64,000 bases of DNA, taken from Rhodothalassiaceae bacterium (lineage in GTDB: Bacteria; Pseudomonadota; Alphaproteobacteria; Sphingomonadales; Rhodothalassiaceae). Location: NCBI GenBank assembly GCA_026004935.1, contig BPKC01000001.1, positions 992,001-1,056,000 of the forward strand, given 5' to 3'. A program made the position numbers and the translations under genes. A model generated the notes under the pieces. The model saw nothing but the letters and a program-made list of their open reading frames with translations, ran no database searches and had not been told where the DNA came from. The stretch's first letter is position 1. Each line of letters opens with the position of its first letter. Shown here piece by piece: positions 8,071 to 15,739 of the stretch.

Positions 8071-9231
8071 CTATTCAAAATAGAAAAAGGTCTTTTCTTC
8101 AGACTCACCCGAAAAAGTCAGCCTGGCCTCATTAATAATTGTTTCTCTTTTCAAATAATTCGCTATTGAATGCATTTTTTCGCATGATTTAATGTTTATG
8201 TCCAGCAACTTAGCCACATATTTTGCGAAACAATCAAGTAAAGGAAATTTATTATTCACCATGTCCATCCATAGCCATTGGCCATAAGGGTTTATCTCTA
8301 AGAAATATATTCTACCATTTGAATCGCGTCTGAGATCTATTACGCAGTAATCAAGATTTAATCCTCTGGTTAACTTGATACATAAATAACTTATATCGTC
8401 GGGTATATAAATTGGCTCTATCAAGATATTTCTATTTAGGTAATATTCAATTTTCCAGTCTGGTGTCAAATAATCTATAGATCGCCTTTTAATGTAAGCC
8501 GAAAATACATTGCGGCCAATTACAACTATTCGTATATCCTTTCCATCAGAAATGTATTCTTGGAAAATAACTGGACATTGCAAAATAGAGGATCTATTTC
8601 GTTCAATATCTTCAGAATTTATAACTCTTGCAAGTGTTGGCACAACATTTCCATTTTTTGTAATCCACATTCCTGGACGCATTGATTTGGCGACAACTCC
8701 ACATGGATGGTCTCGTAAAAACTGAAGCGCTTTTGATGGGTCATTTGTTATAATTGTAGATGGGATATTAAATCCGATTTGCTGGGCCAACTCAATCTGG
8801 AATGGTTTAGATGATGCAAGCCAGCCGCTTATAGGGTTGTTAATGCAGCGATATTTTTCTGCAATGATCGCATAGGCTCCTAAAATAAAAGATTCTGTTT
8901 CTGATTTTGCAAATTCCACGTCGTTAGCGCTAATGCAGAAAGAGAAATTTCGTGCAGGGAGTTTTCGAAAAATGAATAATTTGGCATGGCATATTTGGTC
9001 TGGGTGAATGGACAAGTTTAACGGTATGGATGTTTCTCCGCGGCCAGAAAAGGAAATTGATGCGCGATGGTTACTAGGAAAATTGCTCCAGCTTACAACT
9101 CGTGAGCTAATTCCGATCTGCGATAGGCGTAATTTTAGTGCGACTGCGTGGTCGTCCCATTCACGTGTGAAAATTATGCAATCGGGGTGCCGAGTTTTTG
9201 TGTTCATGGCAAACGAACTTGCATCCGACAT
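8071..9231 (-). CDS. MvdC/MvdD-type ATP-grasp ligase, putative graspetide synthetase (locus 1)
   Basis: A 386-residue ATP-grasp enzyme of the RimK/MvdD-like group, which forms ester or amide links between side chains of a precursor peptide. The N-terminal pre-ATP-grasp part (about 1-120) opens with PDCIIFTREWDDHAV. The ATP-grasp region shows GVVAKSMRPGMW (nucleotide-binding Lys), PVIFQEYISDGKDIR, and the metal-binding C-terminal motif FLEINPYGQWLW (Glu312, Asn314). The 'LEINPxGQWxW' signature points to peptide maturases rather than glutathione or D-Ala ligases. The gene is very AT-rich, unlike flanking chromosomal genes, suggesting transfer. The start is uncertain: ATG 9231 is only 7 nt past a strong hairpin, while ATG 9207 would free the start. 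The precursor peptide lies 98 bp upstream. Confidence 0.82.
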   Translation of the reverse strand: MSDASSFAMNTKTRHPDCIIFTREWDDHAVALKLRLSQIGISSRVVSWSNFPSNHRASISFSGRGETSIPLNLSIHPDQICHAKLFIFRKLPARNFSFCISANDVEFAKSETESFILGAYAIIAEKYRCINNPISGWLASSKPFQIELAQQIGFNIPSTIITNDPSKALQFLRDHPCGVVAKSMRPGMWITKNGNVVPTLARVINSEDIERNRSSILQCPVIFQEYISDGKDIRIVVIGRNVFSAYIKRRSIDYLTPDWKIEYYLNRNILIEPIYIPDDISYLCIKLTRGLNLDYCVIDLRRDSNGRIYFLEINPYGQWLWMDMVNNKFPLLDCFAKYVAKLLDINIKSCEKMHSIANYLKRETIINEARLTFSGESEEKTFFYFE

Positions 9232-9238
9232 ATCTACA

Positions 9239-9273
9239 ATGGAGAGGTGCCGCTTACCACGTCACCTCTCCAT
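9239..9273 (-). promoter_or_regulatory. Hairpin between precursor peptide and ATP-grasp gene (locus 1)
   Basis: A perfect 11-bp stem (arms 9239-9249 and 9263-9273) with a 13-nt loop separates the two genes. No U tract follows, so it is not an ordinary terminator. Such structures between RiPP precursor and enzyme genes commonly set the peptide-to-enzyme expression ratio. It ends 7 nt before the first ATG of the ligase gene and could also limit its translation. Confidence 0.6.
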
Positions 9274-9329
9274 ACTGGGTCACACGATGACCGCGCCCCC
9301 GTCTCTACTAGCTACGGGGAACGAATTTC

Positions 9330-9527
9330 CTATTCGTCGTTGCATTGGCAAATTGCTGCACCACAGTCGTCTGGTCCAAGCGAAGGCAGCCGCGGTGGCG
9401 TAATAGGTGTTGGATTTGGGCAGGGGTCCTCTTCCGGGCCGCTACCAGTGATGTGGGCGATTTCGTCAGAGGTCAGTGCACGTCCGATTTGGCGCGCAAA
9501 CACACGCTCTTGATGGCGCTCCTTCAT
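9330..9527 (-). CDS. Putative ATP-grasp RiPP precursor peptide (locus 1)
   Basis: A 65-residue peptide with a strong ribosome site (GGAGAGGAGG, 6 nt before ATG 9527). The N-terminal half looks like a RiPP leader: MKERHQERVFARQ, then RALTSDEIAHITGSG (residues 16-30), a relaxed double-glycine motif. The C-terminal core (about 31-65) is Pro-rich and has four Cys (36, 55, 60, 62), Thr40, Thr43 and Ser49 as possible acceptors, and Asp/Glu at 32-34, 53-54 and 64-65 as possible donors for side-chain esters. The leader motif recurs in the second ATP-grasp locus (43884-44135) and in the bacteriocin-like gene near 17.5 kb. The product is unknown; precursor status is inferred from context and leader. 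Confidence 0.75.
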   Translation of the reverse strand: MKERHQERVFARQIGRALTSDEIAHITGSGPEEDPCPNPTPITPPRLPSLGPDDCGAAICQCNDE

Positions 9528-9563
9528 CGACTACCTCCTCTCCTTCATTGTTCGTCGGGTTCC

Positions 9564-9584
9564 AAAAAGGCTCCACAGGGAGCC
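9564..9584 (-). terminator. Terminator-like hairpin in the 5' leader of precursor 1 (attenuator candidate)
   Basis: On the minus strand, GGCTCC-CTGT-GGAGCC is followed directly by TTTTT: a compact intrinsic-terminator shape. It sits between the candidate promoter (9593-9621) and the precursor start at 9527. No minus-strand gene lies upstream for it to terminate, so attenuation or 5'-end protection of the peptide mRNA is more likely. Confidence 0.6.
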
Positions 9585-9592
9585 GCGACATA

Positions 9593-9621
9593 AAAATACG
9601 AGAAAGAGAAAAAGACAACAA
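9593..9621 (-). promoter_or_regulatory. Candidate sigma70-type promoter for peptide locus 1
   Basis: On the minus strand, TTGTTG (9621-9616) and TATTTT (9598-9593) are 17 nt apart, upstream of the precursor peptide. Transcription would begin near 9586, right at the terminator-like hairpin. Confidence 0.45.
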
Positions 9622-9728
9622 CCGCACCCATCACGTTTGATCACAATTCCGTGAGCGAATTAGGATAGGAGCCGCGCACCACGGATCGACGCCCCATCCG
9701 GCTCGGCGCATGTTTTCAGGATATTTCC

Positions 9729-9789
9729 TGCGAACGGAGCCTTCGGCTGGCTGCCTGTCGTCGCCTTCGCCCTTGGCCGCGGCGTGCTG
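9729..9789 (+). repeat. 61-bp direct repeat, right copy (displaced ubiA 3' end)
   Basis: A 60/61 match to 6794-6854. In frame it would encode a ubiA tail ending RGVLMD plus stop, but there is no upstream ubiA body. It abuts the HIG1-like gene and probably represents the original chromosomal end of ubiA, separated by insertion of the peptide locus. Confidence 0.85.
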
Positions 9790-9835
9790 ATGGACTAGGC
9801 AGGGCGCACAGGCAGCCCGTCAAGGGGACACAGCC

Positions 9836-10036
9836 ATGGCCACCGTGCTCTTCTATCTCGTGCCGCTGCTCCTCATCGCCGCGCTCGCCGTCATCCTGCT
9901 CGGCGTCTTCAACCTGACGAAGCCGGGGATCGAGAGCCGCCGGCGCTCCAATCGCCTGATGCAGTGGCGCATCGCGATCCAGGCCACCGCGATCCTCGTG
10001 ATCCTGCTGCTGGTCACCATCTTCGCGAAGGGGTGA
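9836..10036 (+). CDS. HIG1-domain-like twin transmembrane protein
   Basis: A 66-residue protein with two membrane helices (about 5-26 and 45-63) joined by a basic loop, ESRRRSNRLMQWRIAIQ. The 'N+LM-W-RI--Q' segment is characteristic of bacterial HIG1 (hypoxia-induced) and 'twin transmembrane' proteins, some of which associate with respiratory complexes. AAGGGGA lies upstream of the ATG. It ends 5 bp before the cobalamin adenosyltransferase start, an arrangement seen in other Alphaproteobacteria. Function is not established. Confidence 0.8.
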   Translation: MATVLFYLVPLLLIAALAVILLGVFNLTKPGIESRRRSNRLMQWRIAIQATAILVILLLVTIFAKG

Positions 10037-10041
10037 TCGCG

Positions 10042-10647
10042 ATGGTCAAGCTCGACCGCATCTACACCCGCGGCGGCGACGCCGGCGAGACCTCGCTGGT
10101 GGGCGGCCGGCGGCTCGCCAAGGACGATCCGCTGGTGGCGGCCTACGGCACGGTGGACGAGGCGAACGCCGTGATCGGGCTTGCCCGCGCGGCACTCGCG
10201 GTGCCGGCGCCGGCGCAAGACGGGGAGGGCGCCGTCCTGGAGGAGGCCGACCGGATGCTCGCGCGCATCCAGAACGACCTGTTCGACCTCGGTGCGGATC
10301 TGGCGACGCCCTGGACGCCGGACGAGGAGGAGGGCAGGGCGCTCAGGATCGCCGAGGCGCAGATCGCCCGGCTCGAGCGCGAGATCGACGCGATGACGGC
10401 GCGGCTTGAGCCGCTCACGAGCTTTGTTCTGCCGGGCGGCAGCGTGCCGAGCGCGCATCTGCATCACGCGCGCACGGTGGTGCGCCGGGCCGAGCGCGCC
10501 ATCGTCGCCGCCATGCGCACGCATCCCGTCAATCCCGCGGCGCTGCGCTACGCGAACCGCCTGTCGGACCATCTCTTCGTGCTCGCCCGGCTGCTGAACG
10601 ACGCAGGCCGCGGCGATGTCCTCTGGAAACCGGGGGCCAACCGCTGA
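10042..10647 (+). CDS. cobO: PduO-type cob(I)alamin adenosyltransferase
   Basis: Transfers the adenosyl group of ATP to cob(I)alamin to make adenosylcobalamin. The 201-residue protein matches the PduO/ATR family: the ATP-binding start YTRGGDAGETSLVGG, GTVDEANAVIGLARA, and the trimer-interface helices ARTVVRRAERAIV and LSDHLFVLARLLN. The ATG at 10042 gives the standard family N-terminus; the longer open frame upstream belongs to another frame. The symbol cobO is used loosely, because the fold is PduO rather than CobA. It precedes etfBA by about 150 bp. Confidence 0.9.
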   Translation: MVKLDRIYTRGGDAGETSLVGGRRLAKDDPLVAAYGTVDEANAVIGLARAALAVPAPAQDGEGAVLEEADRMLARIQNDLFDLGADLATPWTPDEEEGRALRIAEAQIARLEREIDAMTARLEPLTSFVLPGGSVPSAHLHHARTVVRRAERAIVAAMRTHPVNPAALRYANRLSDHLFVLARLLNDAGRGDVLWKPGANR

Positions 10648-10798
10648 TCGCCTTTTGTGCGGCGCAGCAACGAATTGACAGCCGGGCGCGCCATTGCCTA
10701 ATGCTGGCCGCCGGCGGCTGCGGGCCGGACCATCGGGCCGGCGGCGGCGGCCGGCGGGGAAACGCGGCAGGCCTGCCGAGCAGGAGGAGCAGCTTGCG

Positions 10799-11554
10799 AT
10801 GAAGATTCTCGTGCCCGTCAAGCGGGTCGTCGACTACAATGTGAAGGTGCGGGTGAAACCCGACGGCTCGGGGGTCGATCTCAACAACGTCAAGATGTCC
10901 ATGAACCCCTTCGACGAGATCGCCGTCGAGGAGGCGATCCGCCTGAAAGAGGCGGGCAAGGCCGACGAGATCGTCGTGGTGTCCATCGGGCCCGCCCAGG
11001 CGCAGGAGACGATCCGCACGGCGCTCGCGATGGGCGCCGACCGCGGCATTCTCGTCGAATACGACGGCGTCGACACCGAGCCGCTCGCGGTGGCGAAGGT
11101 TCTGGCGAAGATCGTCGAGGACGAGCAGCCCGGGCTCGTGATCTTGGGCAAGCAGGCGATCGACAACGACGCCAACCAGACCGGTCAGATGCTGGCCGAG
11201 CTGCTGGGCTGGCCCCAGGGCACCTTCGCCTCGAAGGTGGAGATCGCCGACGACAAGGCGAGCGTCGAGGTCACCCGCGAGATCGACGGCGGGCTCGAGA
11301 CGGTCGCGCTCAAGCTGCCCGCCGTGATCACCACGGACCTGCGCCTCAACGAGCCGCGCTATGCCTCGCTGCCCAACATCATGAAGGCCAAGCGCAAGCC
11401 CATCGAGATGAAGAAGCCCGAGGACTACGGCGTCGACATGACGCCGCATCTCGAGGTGCTCAAGGTCGAGGAGCCGCCGAAGCGCCAGGGCGGCATCAAG
11501 GTCGCGAGCGTCCAGGAACTCGTCGAGAAGCTCAAAGCCGAGGGAGTGATCTGA
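10799..11554 (+). CDS. etfB: Electron transfer flavoprotein beta subunit
   Basis: ETF accepts electrons from acyl-CoA dehydrogenases and passes them to ubiquinone via ETF-QO. This 251-residue beta subunit begins [18 protein letters not shown] and carries [15 protein letters not shown] and the adenine-binding stretch [25 protein letters not shown] lies upstream of the ATG at 10799. It overlaps etfA by one base (TGATG), so the heterodimer subunits are translationally coupled. The acyl-CoA dehydrogenase at 33-34 kb is a likely client. Confidence 0.96.
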   Translation: MKILVPVKRVVDYNVKVRVKPDGSGVDLNNVKMSMNPFDEIAVEEAIRLKEAGKADEIVVVSIGPAQAQETIRTALAMGADRGILVEYDGVDTEPLAVAKVLAKIVEDEQPGLVILGKQAIDNDANQTGQMLAELLGWPQGTFASKVEIADDKASVEVTREIDGGLETVALKLPAVITTDLRLNEPRYASLPNIMKAKRKPIEMKKPEDYGVDMTPHLEVLKVEEPPKRQGGIKVASVQELVEKLKAEGVI

Positions 11555-12498
11555 TGACGGCCCTGGTTCTGGCGGAACACGACAACGTCAAGCTCAATGA
11601 CGCCACCCGCGCGGCGATCACCGCCGCCCGGCACTTCGGCGACGTGCATGTGCTGGTGGCCGGGCATAATGCGCGCGCGGTGGCGGATGCGGCGGCGAAG
11701 ATCGAGGGGGTTGCGAAGGTCCTCTACGCGGATGCCCCCCATTACGAGCACCCGACCGCGGAGGCGCTCGCCGCGCTGCTCAAGTCGCTCGCCGGCTCCT
11801 ATGACGCGATTCTGGCGCCCGCCACCACCTTCGGCAAGAACGTGATGCCGCGGCTGGCGGCGGCCCTCGATGTCGCCCAGATCTCCGACATCATCGCGAT
11901 CGAGGATGAGAACACCTTCAAGCGGCCGATCTACGCCGGCAACGCCATCGCCACCGTGCGTTCGAAGGATACGAAGAAGGTGATCACCGTGCGCACCACC
12001 GCCTTCGAGAAGGCGAAGGACGGAGATGCGGCCGCGCCCGTGGAGGAGATCCCGGCCGCCGAGGATCCCGGGATCTCGCGCTTCGTGAAGGCGGAGCTGT
12101 CCAAGTCCGAGCGGCCCGAGCTGACCTCGGCGCGCATCGTCGTCTCGGGCGGGCGCGGCGTCGGCTCCAAGGAGAACTTCAAGCTCATCGAGGAGCTGGC
12201 CGACAAGCTGGGGGCGGCCGTGGGCGCGAGCCGTGCGGCGGTGGACGCGGGCTTCGTGCCGAACGACTACCAGGTCGGCCAGACCGGCAAGGTGGTGGCC
12301 CCCGAGCTCTACATCGCCGTCGGCATCTCGGGCGCGATCCAGCATCTGGCCGGCATGAAGGATTCCAAGATCATCGTCGCCATCAACAAGGACGAGGAGG
12401 CGCCGATCTTCCAGGTCGCCGACTACGGGCTGGTGGCGGATCTGTTCAAGGCGGTGCCCGAGCTGATCCAGGAGATCGAAAAGGCCAGGCAGGGCTGA
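11554..12498 (+). CDS. etfA: Electron transfer flavoprotein alpha subunit
   Basis: FAD-binding partner of EtfB, 314 residues. The C-terminal FAD domain is clear: [44 protein letters not shown] and [18 protein letters not shown]. The length is typical. Its ATG overlaps the etfB stop, and a strong intrinsic terminator follows 19 bp after its stop, so etfBA is a closed two-gene unit. Confidence 0.96.
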   Translation: MTALVLAEHDNVKLNDATRAAITAARHFGDVHVLVAGHNARAVADAAAKIEGVAKVLYADAPHYEHPTAEALAALLKSLAGSYDAILAPATTFGKNVMPRLAAALDVAQISDIIAIEDENTFKRPIYAGNAIATVRSKDTKKVITVRTTAFEKAKDGDAAAPVEEIPAAEDPGISRFVKAELSKSERPELTSARIVVSGGRGVGSKENFKLIEELADKLGAAVGASRAAVDAGFVPNDYQVGQTGKVVAPELYIAVGISGAIQHLAGMKDSKIIVAINKDEEAPIFQVADYGLVADLFKAVPELIQEIEKARQG

Positions 12499-12517
12499 GA
12501 GCTTCGGCTGGATGCGA

Positions 12518-12545
12518 CCCCCGGCGGTGACGCGCCGGGGGTTTT
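12518..12545 (+). terminator. Intrinsic terminator after etfBA
   Basis: A perfect 9-bp GC stem (12518-12526 with 12533-12541), a 6-nt loop and TTTT immediately after. It lies 19 bp past the etfA stop. Confidence 0.85.
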
Positions 12546-12595
12546 GCGTTCGGCAAGGCTTGCGGCAGACGGCAGACCGGCGCAAGGTTGGAATC

Positions 12596-13480
12596 ATGGA
12601 CGGGCTTGCCATCAGGAAGGTCGGAGTGATCGGGGCGGGCCAGATGGGCAACGGCATCGCCCATGTGGTCGCGCTCGCGGGCTATGACGTGGTCATGAGC
12701 GATGTCTCGCTCGAGCGCGCCGAGGCCGCGATGGAGGTGATCGCCCGCAACATGGACCGGCAGATCCACCGCGGCATCATCACGCCGGATCAGAAGACCG
12801 CGGCGCTGGCGCGGATCACCCCGGTCGGGGATCTCGCGCCCCTGAAGGACGCCGATCTCGTGATCGAGGCGGCGACCGAGAAGGAGGAGATCAAGACGGC
12901 GATCTTCCGCGCGCTCTGCGAGGGGCTCAAGCCCACCGCGCTCGTCGCCTCCAACACCTCCTCGATCTCGATCACCCGGCTTGCGTCCTCCACCGACCGG
13001 CCGGAAAAATTCATCGGCATGCATTTCATGAACCCCGTGCCGGTGATGAAGCTGGTGGAGCTGATCCGCGGGATCGCGACCTCGGATGAGACCTTCGAGA
13101 CGGCGCGCGCCTTCGTCACCAGCCTCGGCAAGGAGATCGCGGTGGCCGAGGACTTCCCGGCCTTCATCGTCAACCGCATCCTGATGCCGATGATCAACGA
13201 GGCGGTCTACACGCTCTACGAGGGCGTCGGCTCGGTGGAGAACATCGACAAGGCGATGCGGCTCGGCGCCAATCACCCGATGGGCCCGCTCCAGCTCGCC
13301 GACTTCATCGGGCTCGATACCTGTCTGTCGATCATGCAGGTGCTCTATGAGGGGCTGTCTGACTCGAAGTACCGGCCCTGCCCGCTGCTCGTGAAATATG
13401 TCGAGGCGGGCTGGCTCGGCCGCAAGACCGGCCGCGGCTTCTACGACTACCGCCAGGATCCCCCCGTCCCGACGCGCTAG
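12596..13480 (+). CDS. hbd: 3-hydroxybutyryl-CoA dehydrogenase
   Basis: NAD(P)-dependent oxidation/reduction between 3-hydroxybutyryl-CoA and acetoacetyl-CoA. The 294-residue single-function protein starts at ATG 12596 with the Rossmann motif VGVIGAGQMGNGIAHV. It has the catalytic region FIGMHFMNPVPVMKLVELI (active-site His) and the C-terminal dimerisation part with FIVNRILMPMINEAVYTLYE and GRKTGRGFYDY. It follows etfBA after a terminator and so probably has its own promoter. In an aerobe it would serve beta-oxidation or polyhydroxybutyrate turnover. Confidence 0.93.
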   Translation: MDGLAIRKVGVIGAGQMGNGIAHVVALAGYDVVMSDVSLERAEAAMEVIARNMDRQIHRGIITPDQKTAALARITPVGDLAPLKDADLVIEAATEKEEIKTAIFRALCEGLKPTALVASNTSSISITRLASSTDRPEKFIGMHFMNPVPVMKLVELIRGIATSDETFETARAFVTSLGKEIAVAEDFPAFIVNRILMPMINEAVYTLYEGVGSVENIDKAMRLGANHPMGPLQLADFIGLDTCLSIMQVLYEGLSDSKYRPCPLLVKYVEAGWLGRKTGRGFYDYRQDPPVPTR

Positions 13481-13603
13481 CCTCGTCTCGAGAACACCGG
13501 CGCGCTTGTCGGCGTTGATGACGCGGGACGACCGGCGCGGGTTCCTGCCCGCGGCCGGGAAAGGCGGTGTCTTTCGCCTGTCGCGGCTTCGGGAGAGGCG
13601 GCC

Positions 13604-13852
13604 ATGGCGACGGCGGGAACCACGGGCTTCGACGAAAGCTGGTTCTGGGCGCTCATCGAGGGCAGGCTGTCCGAGCCCGCCCGGCGGGCGGTGCTGGCGG
13701 CCGTGCGCAGCGATCCCGACTGCCTGCGGGCGTGGCTCCGGGTCCTGGCCCACTGCACCGTGCTCATGCGCGCCGATCCCGGGGTGCTGGACGAGCCGGT
13801 ACCGGCGCGCCTGGTCGCGCCGCTGCGCGCGCAGGCCGTCAGCGCGTCGTGA
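13604..13852 (+). CDS. Small anti-sigma-factor-like hypothetical protein
   Basis: An 82-residue soluble protein with GGGAGAGG upstream. The N-terminal part (SWFWALIEGRLSEPARRAV) and the tail (LDEPVPARLVAPL) resemble the cytosolic segment of short alphaproteobacterial anti-sigma-like proteins, which often read 'YVDGRLD..RR..V' and 'LDEPVPxRL'. It lacks the membrane helix and any visible zinc ligands (only two Cys, at 46 and 56), so true anti-sigma function is doubtful. Its 3' end overlaps the 3' end of convergent folK by 14 bp. Confidence 0.6.
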   Translation: MATAGTTGFDESWFWALIEGRLSEPARRAVLAAVRSDPDCLRAWLRVLAHCTVLMRADPGVLDEPVPARLVAPLRAQAVSAS

Positions 13853-14483
13853 GCGGTTTCAGCAGATCCTGCCAGGGGCGGAAGGGAACCGGTCTTATCG
13901 CCGTCTGCGCCAGCGCCCCGGCGAGAAGGGAGGCGAGCGGCTCGCCGGTGACCGGATGGCGCCATTGCGGCGCGACGTCCGCCAGCGGCACCAGCACGAA
14001 GGCGCGCGCATGCAGCCGCGGATGGGGCAGCACAAGGCCCGGCGAAGGGAGTGAGCCGTCTGCGGCCCGCCGCCAGCCTTCCGCATCCGGAAACACGAGA
14101 CCTTCGCTGTCGAGAAGATCGATGTCGAGGGGGCGCGCCGCCATCGGCGATGCGTCCGGATCGCGGCCGAAGGCGGCCTCGAGCGCCTTCGCGATCAGCA
14201 GGCATTCGCCGGGCGGGGCGGCGGTCTCGACCATCACCACGGCATTGGCGAAGTCCGGATCGCCCGGCGCGCCGCCCTCGGGGCTCGTGCGGTAGATGGC
14301 GGATGCCGCGAGCACCACGAGCCCCGCTTCGGCGAGCATCGCGGCGGCCCGTGCGAGCGTCAGCGGCGGCTCGAGCATCGCGCCGGTCTGCGGGTCGCGC
14401 GCGGGCAGATTGGCGCCCAGCGCGAGCAGCAGCCGCTGCGGGCGCTCGGCCGTCTCTCCGGTTGCAAGAGGCGATTCGCTCAT
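13839..14483 (-). CDS. folK: 2-amino-4-hydroxy-6-hydroxymethyldihydropteridine diphosphokinase
   Basis: HPPK pyrophosphorylates the pterin in folate synthesis. The 214-residue protein shows the family order: LLLALGANLPARDP, the substrate loop YRTSPEGGAPGDPDFANAVV, the Mg-binding RPLDIDLLDSEG and LPHPRLHARAFVLVPLADVAP. The ATG at 14483 gives a normal N-terminus; the frame continues upstream without similarity. Its start is 106 bp from the divergent 3-hydroxyisobutyryl-CoA hydrolase gene, so the two may share a promoter region. Confidence 0.92.
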   Translation of the reverse strand: MSESPLATGETAERPQRLLLALGANLPARDPQTGAMLEPPLTLARAAAMLAEAGLVVLAASAIYRTSPEGGAPGDPDFANAVVMVETAAPPGECLLIAKALEAAFGRDPDASPMAARPLDIDLLDSEGLVFPDAEGWRRAADGSLPSPGLVLPHPRLHARAFVLVPLADVAPQWRHPVTGEPLASLLAGALAQTAIRPVPFRPWQDLLKPLTTR

Positions 14484-14589
14484 GCCGCAGAGCTTGGCAG
14501 CGGGGACCGCCTTGTGGCAAGGAGCCGGCGACGCCGGCCGGGTCCCCGTTCCCGGCCGCCCGACAGGATCGGTACGGAGGGGTGCCCGC

Positions 14590-15678
14590 ATGGACACGGA
14601 ACGCAGGGATGCTACGCAGCTCCGCCCGGACGACGAGGTCCTGTTCGCGCGCGCCGGGCGCGTCGGCGTGATCACGCTGAACCGCCCGAAGGCGCTCAAC
14701 GCGCTCACCACCGCGATGTGCATCGCGATCAAGCGTGAGCTCGATCACTGGGCGGCAGATCCGGACGTCGATGCGGTGCTGATCGAGGGGGCGGGCGATC
14801 GGGCTTTCTGTGCGGGTGGCGACGTGGTGCGGGTCGCGCGCTCGGGCCGGGCCGGCACCGATGAATGGTACCAGTTCTTCTTCAACGAGTACCGCATGAA
14901 CAGCACCATCGGTCATTTCCCCAAGCCCTATGTGGCCATTCTCGACGGCATCACCATGGGCGGCGGTTTCGGGGTCTCGGTCCACGGCCGCTTCCGCGTC
15001 GCGACCGAGCGGCTGCTGTTCGCGATGCCGGAGACGGGGCTGGGGCTGATCCCGGATGTCGGCGGCGGGCATGTGCTGCCGCGGCTGCCGGGCGAGACGG
15101 GCCGGTATCTGGCGTTCACCGGCTACCGCGCGAAGGCGGCCGACAGCTTCGCGCTGGGGGTGGCGACCCATGTGGTGCCGTCCTCGCGGGTCGGCGAGCT
15201 GCGGGCGGCGCTCCTCGGCGCGCCGCGGCTTGACGAGGAGGCGGTGGCGGATCTTCTCGCCCGCTTTCACGAGGATCCGGGCGCGCCGCCGCTCTGGGAG
15301 AGGAGGGACCGGATCGACCGGCATTTCGCGGGCCCGCGTGTCGAGACGGTGCTGGACTCGCTCGCAGGCGATGACGATCCCTGGGCCGAGGCCACGCGGG
15401 CGGAGATGCTGAAGAAGTCGCCGACCTCCATGAAGGTGACCGCCGAGCAGCTGCGCCGCGGCGCGCAGATCGATCTCGACGAGGATCTGAAGATGGAGTT
15501 CCGGATCGTCAACCGCATCATCACCCATGGCCACGACTTCTACGAGGGCGTGCGGGCGATCCTGATCGACAAGGACCACAATCCGCGCTGGAATCCGGCG
15601 CGGCTCGAGGACGTGAGCGAGGAGGAGGTCGCCGCCCACTTCGCGCCGCTGGGCGAGCGGGAGCTCAGATTCGACTGA
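14590..15678 (+). CDS. 3-hydroxyisobutyryl-CoA hydrolase (enoyl-CoA hydratase superfamily)
   Basis: Hydrolyses 3-hydroxyisobutyryl-CoA in valine degradation. The 362-residue length and the C-terminal extension (KKSPTSMKVTAEQLRRG, then IDKDHNPRWNP) distinguish HIBCH from ordinary enoyl-CoA hydratases. Crotonase motifs are clear: GDRAFCAGGDVVRVA, the oxyanion-hole stretch ITMGGGFGVSVHGRFRV and the catalytic Glu region MPETGLGLIPDVGGGHVL. It is followed 61 bp later by 3-hydroxyisobutyrate dehydrogenase, the next enzyme of the same pathway, which strengthens the call. Confidence 0.92.
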   Translation: MDTERRDATQLRPDDEVLFARAGRVGVITLNRPKALNALTTAMCIAIKRELDHWAADPDVDAVLIEGAGDRAFCAGGDVVRVARSGRAGTDEWYQFFFNEYRMNSTIGHFPKPYVAILDGITMGGGFGVSVHGRFRVATERLLFAMPETGLGLIPDVGGGHVLPRLPGETGRYLAFTGYRAKAADSFALGVATHVVPSSRVGELRAALLGAPRLDEEAVADLLARFHEDPGAPPLWERRDRIDRHFAGPRVETVLDSLAGDDDPWAEATRAEMLKKSPTSMKVTAEQLRRGAQIDLDEDLKMEFRIVNRIITHGHDFYEGVRAILIDKDHNPRWNPARLEDVSEEEVAAHFAPLGERELRFD

Positions 15679-15739
15679 TCCGCCCACCCGCGCCGGGGCG
15701 CGTCGACGGGATCCGGGCCGCAAGGGGAAGGAGCAAGCC

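Noticed and set aside
6855-9728. Integrase, transposase or tRNA att site for the inserted segment
   Set aside because: No recombinase gene or tRNA is visible inside or beside it; only the ubiA-end duplication supports insertion.
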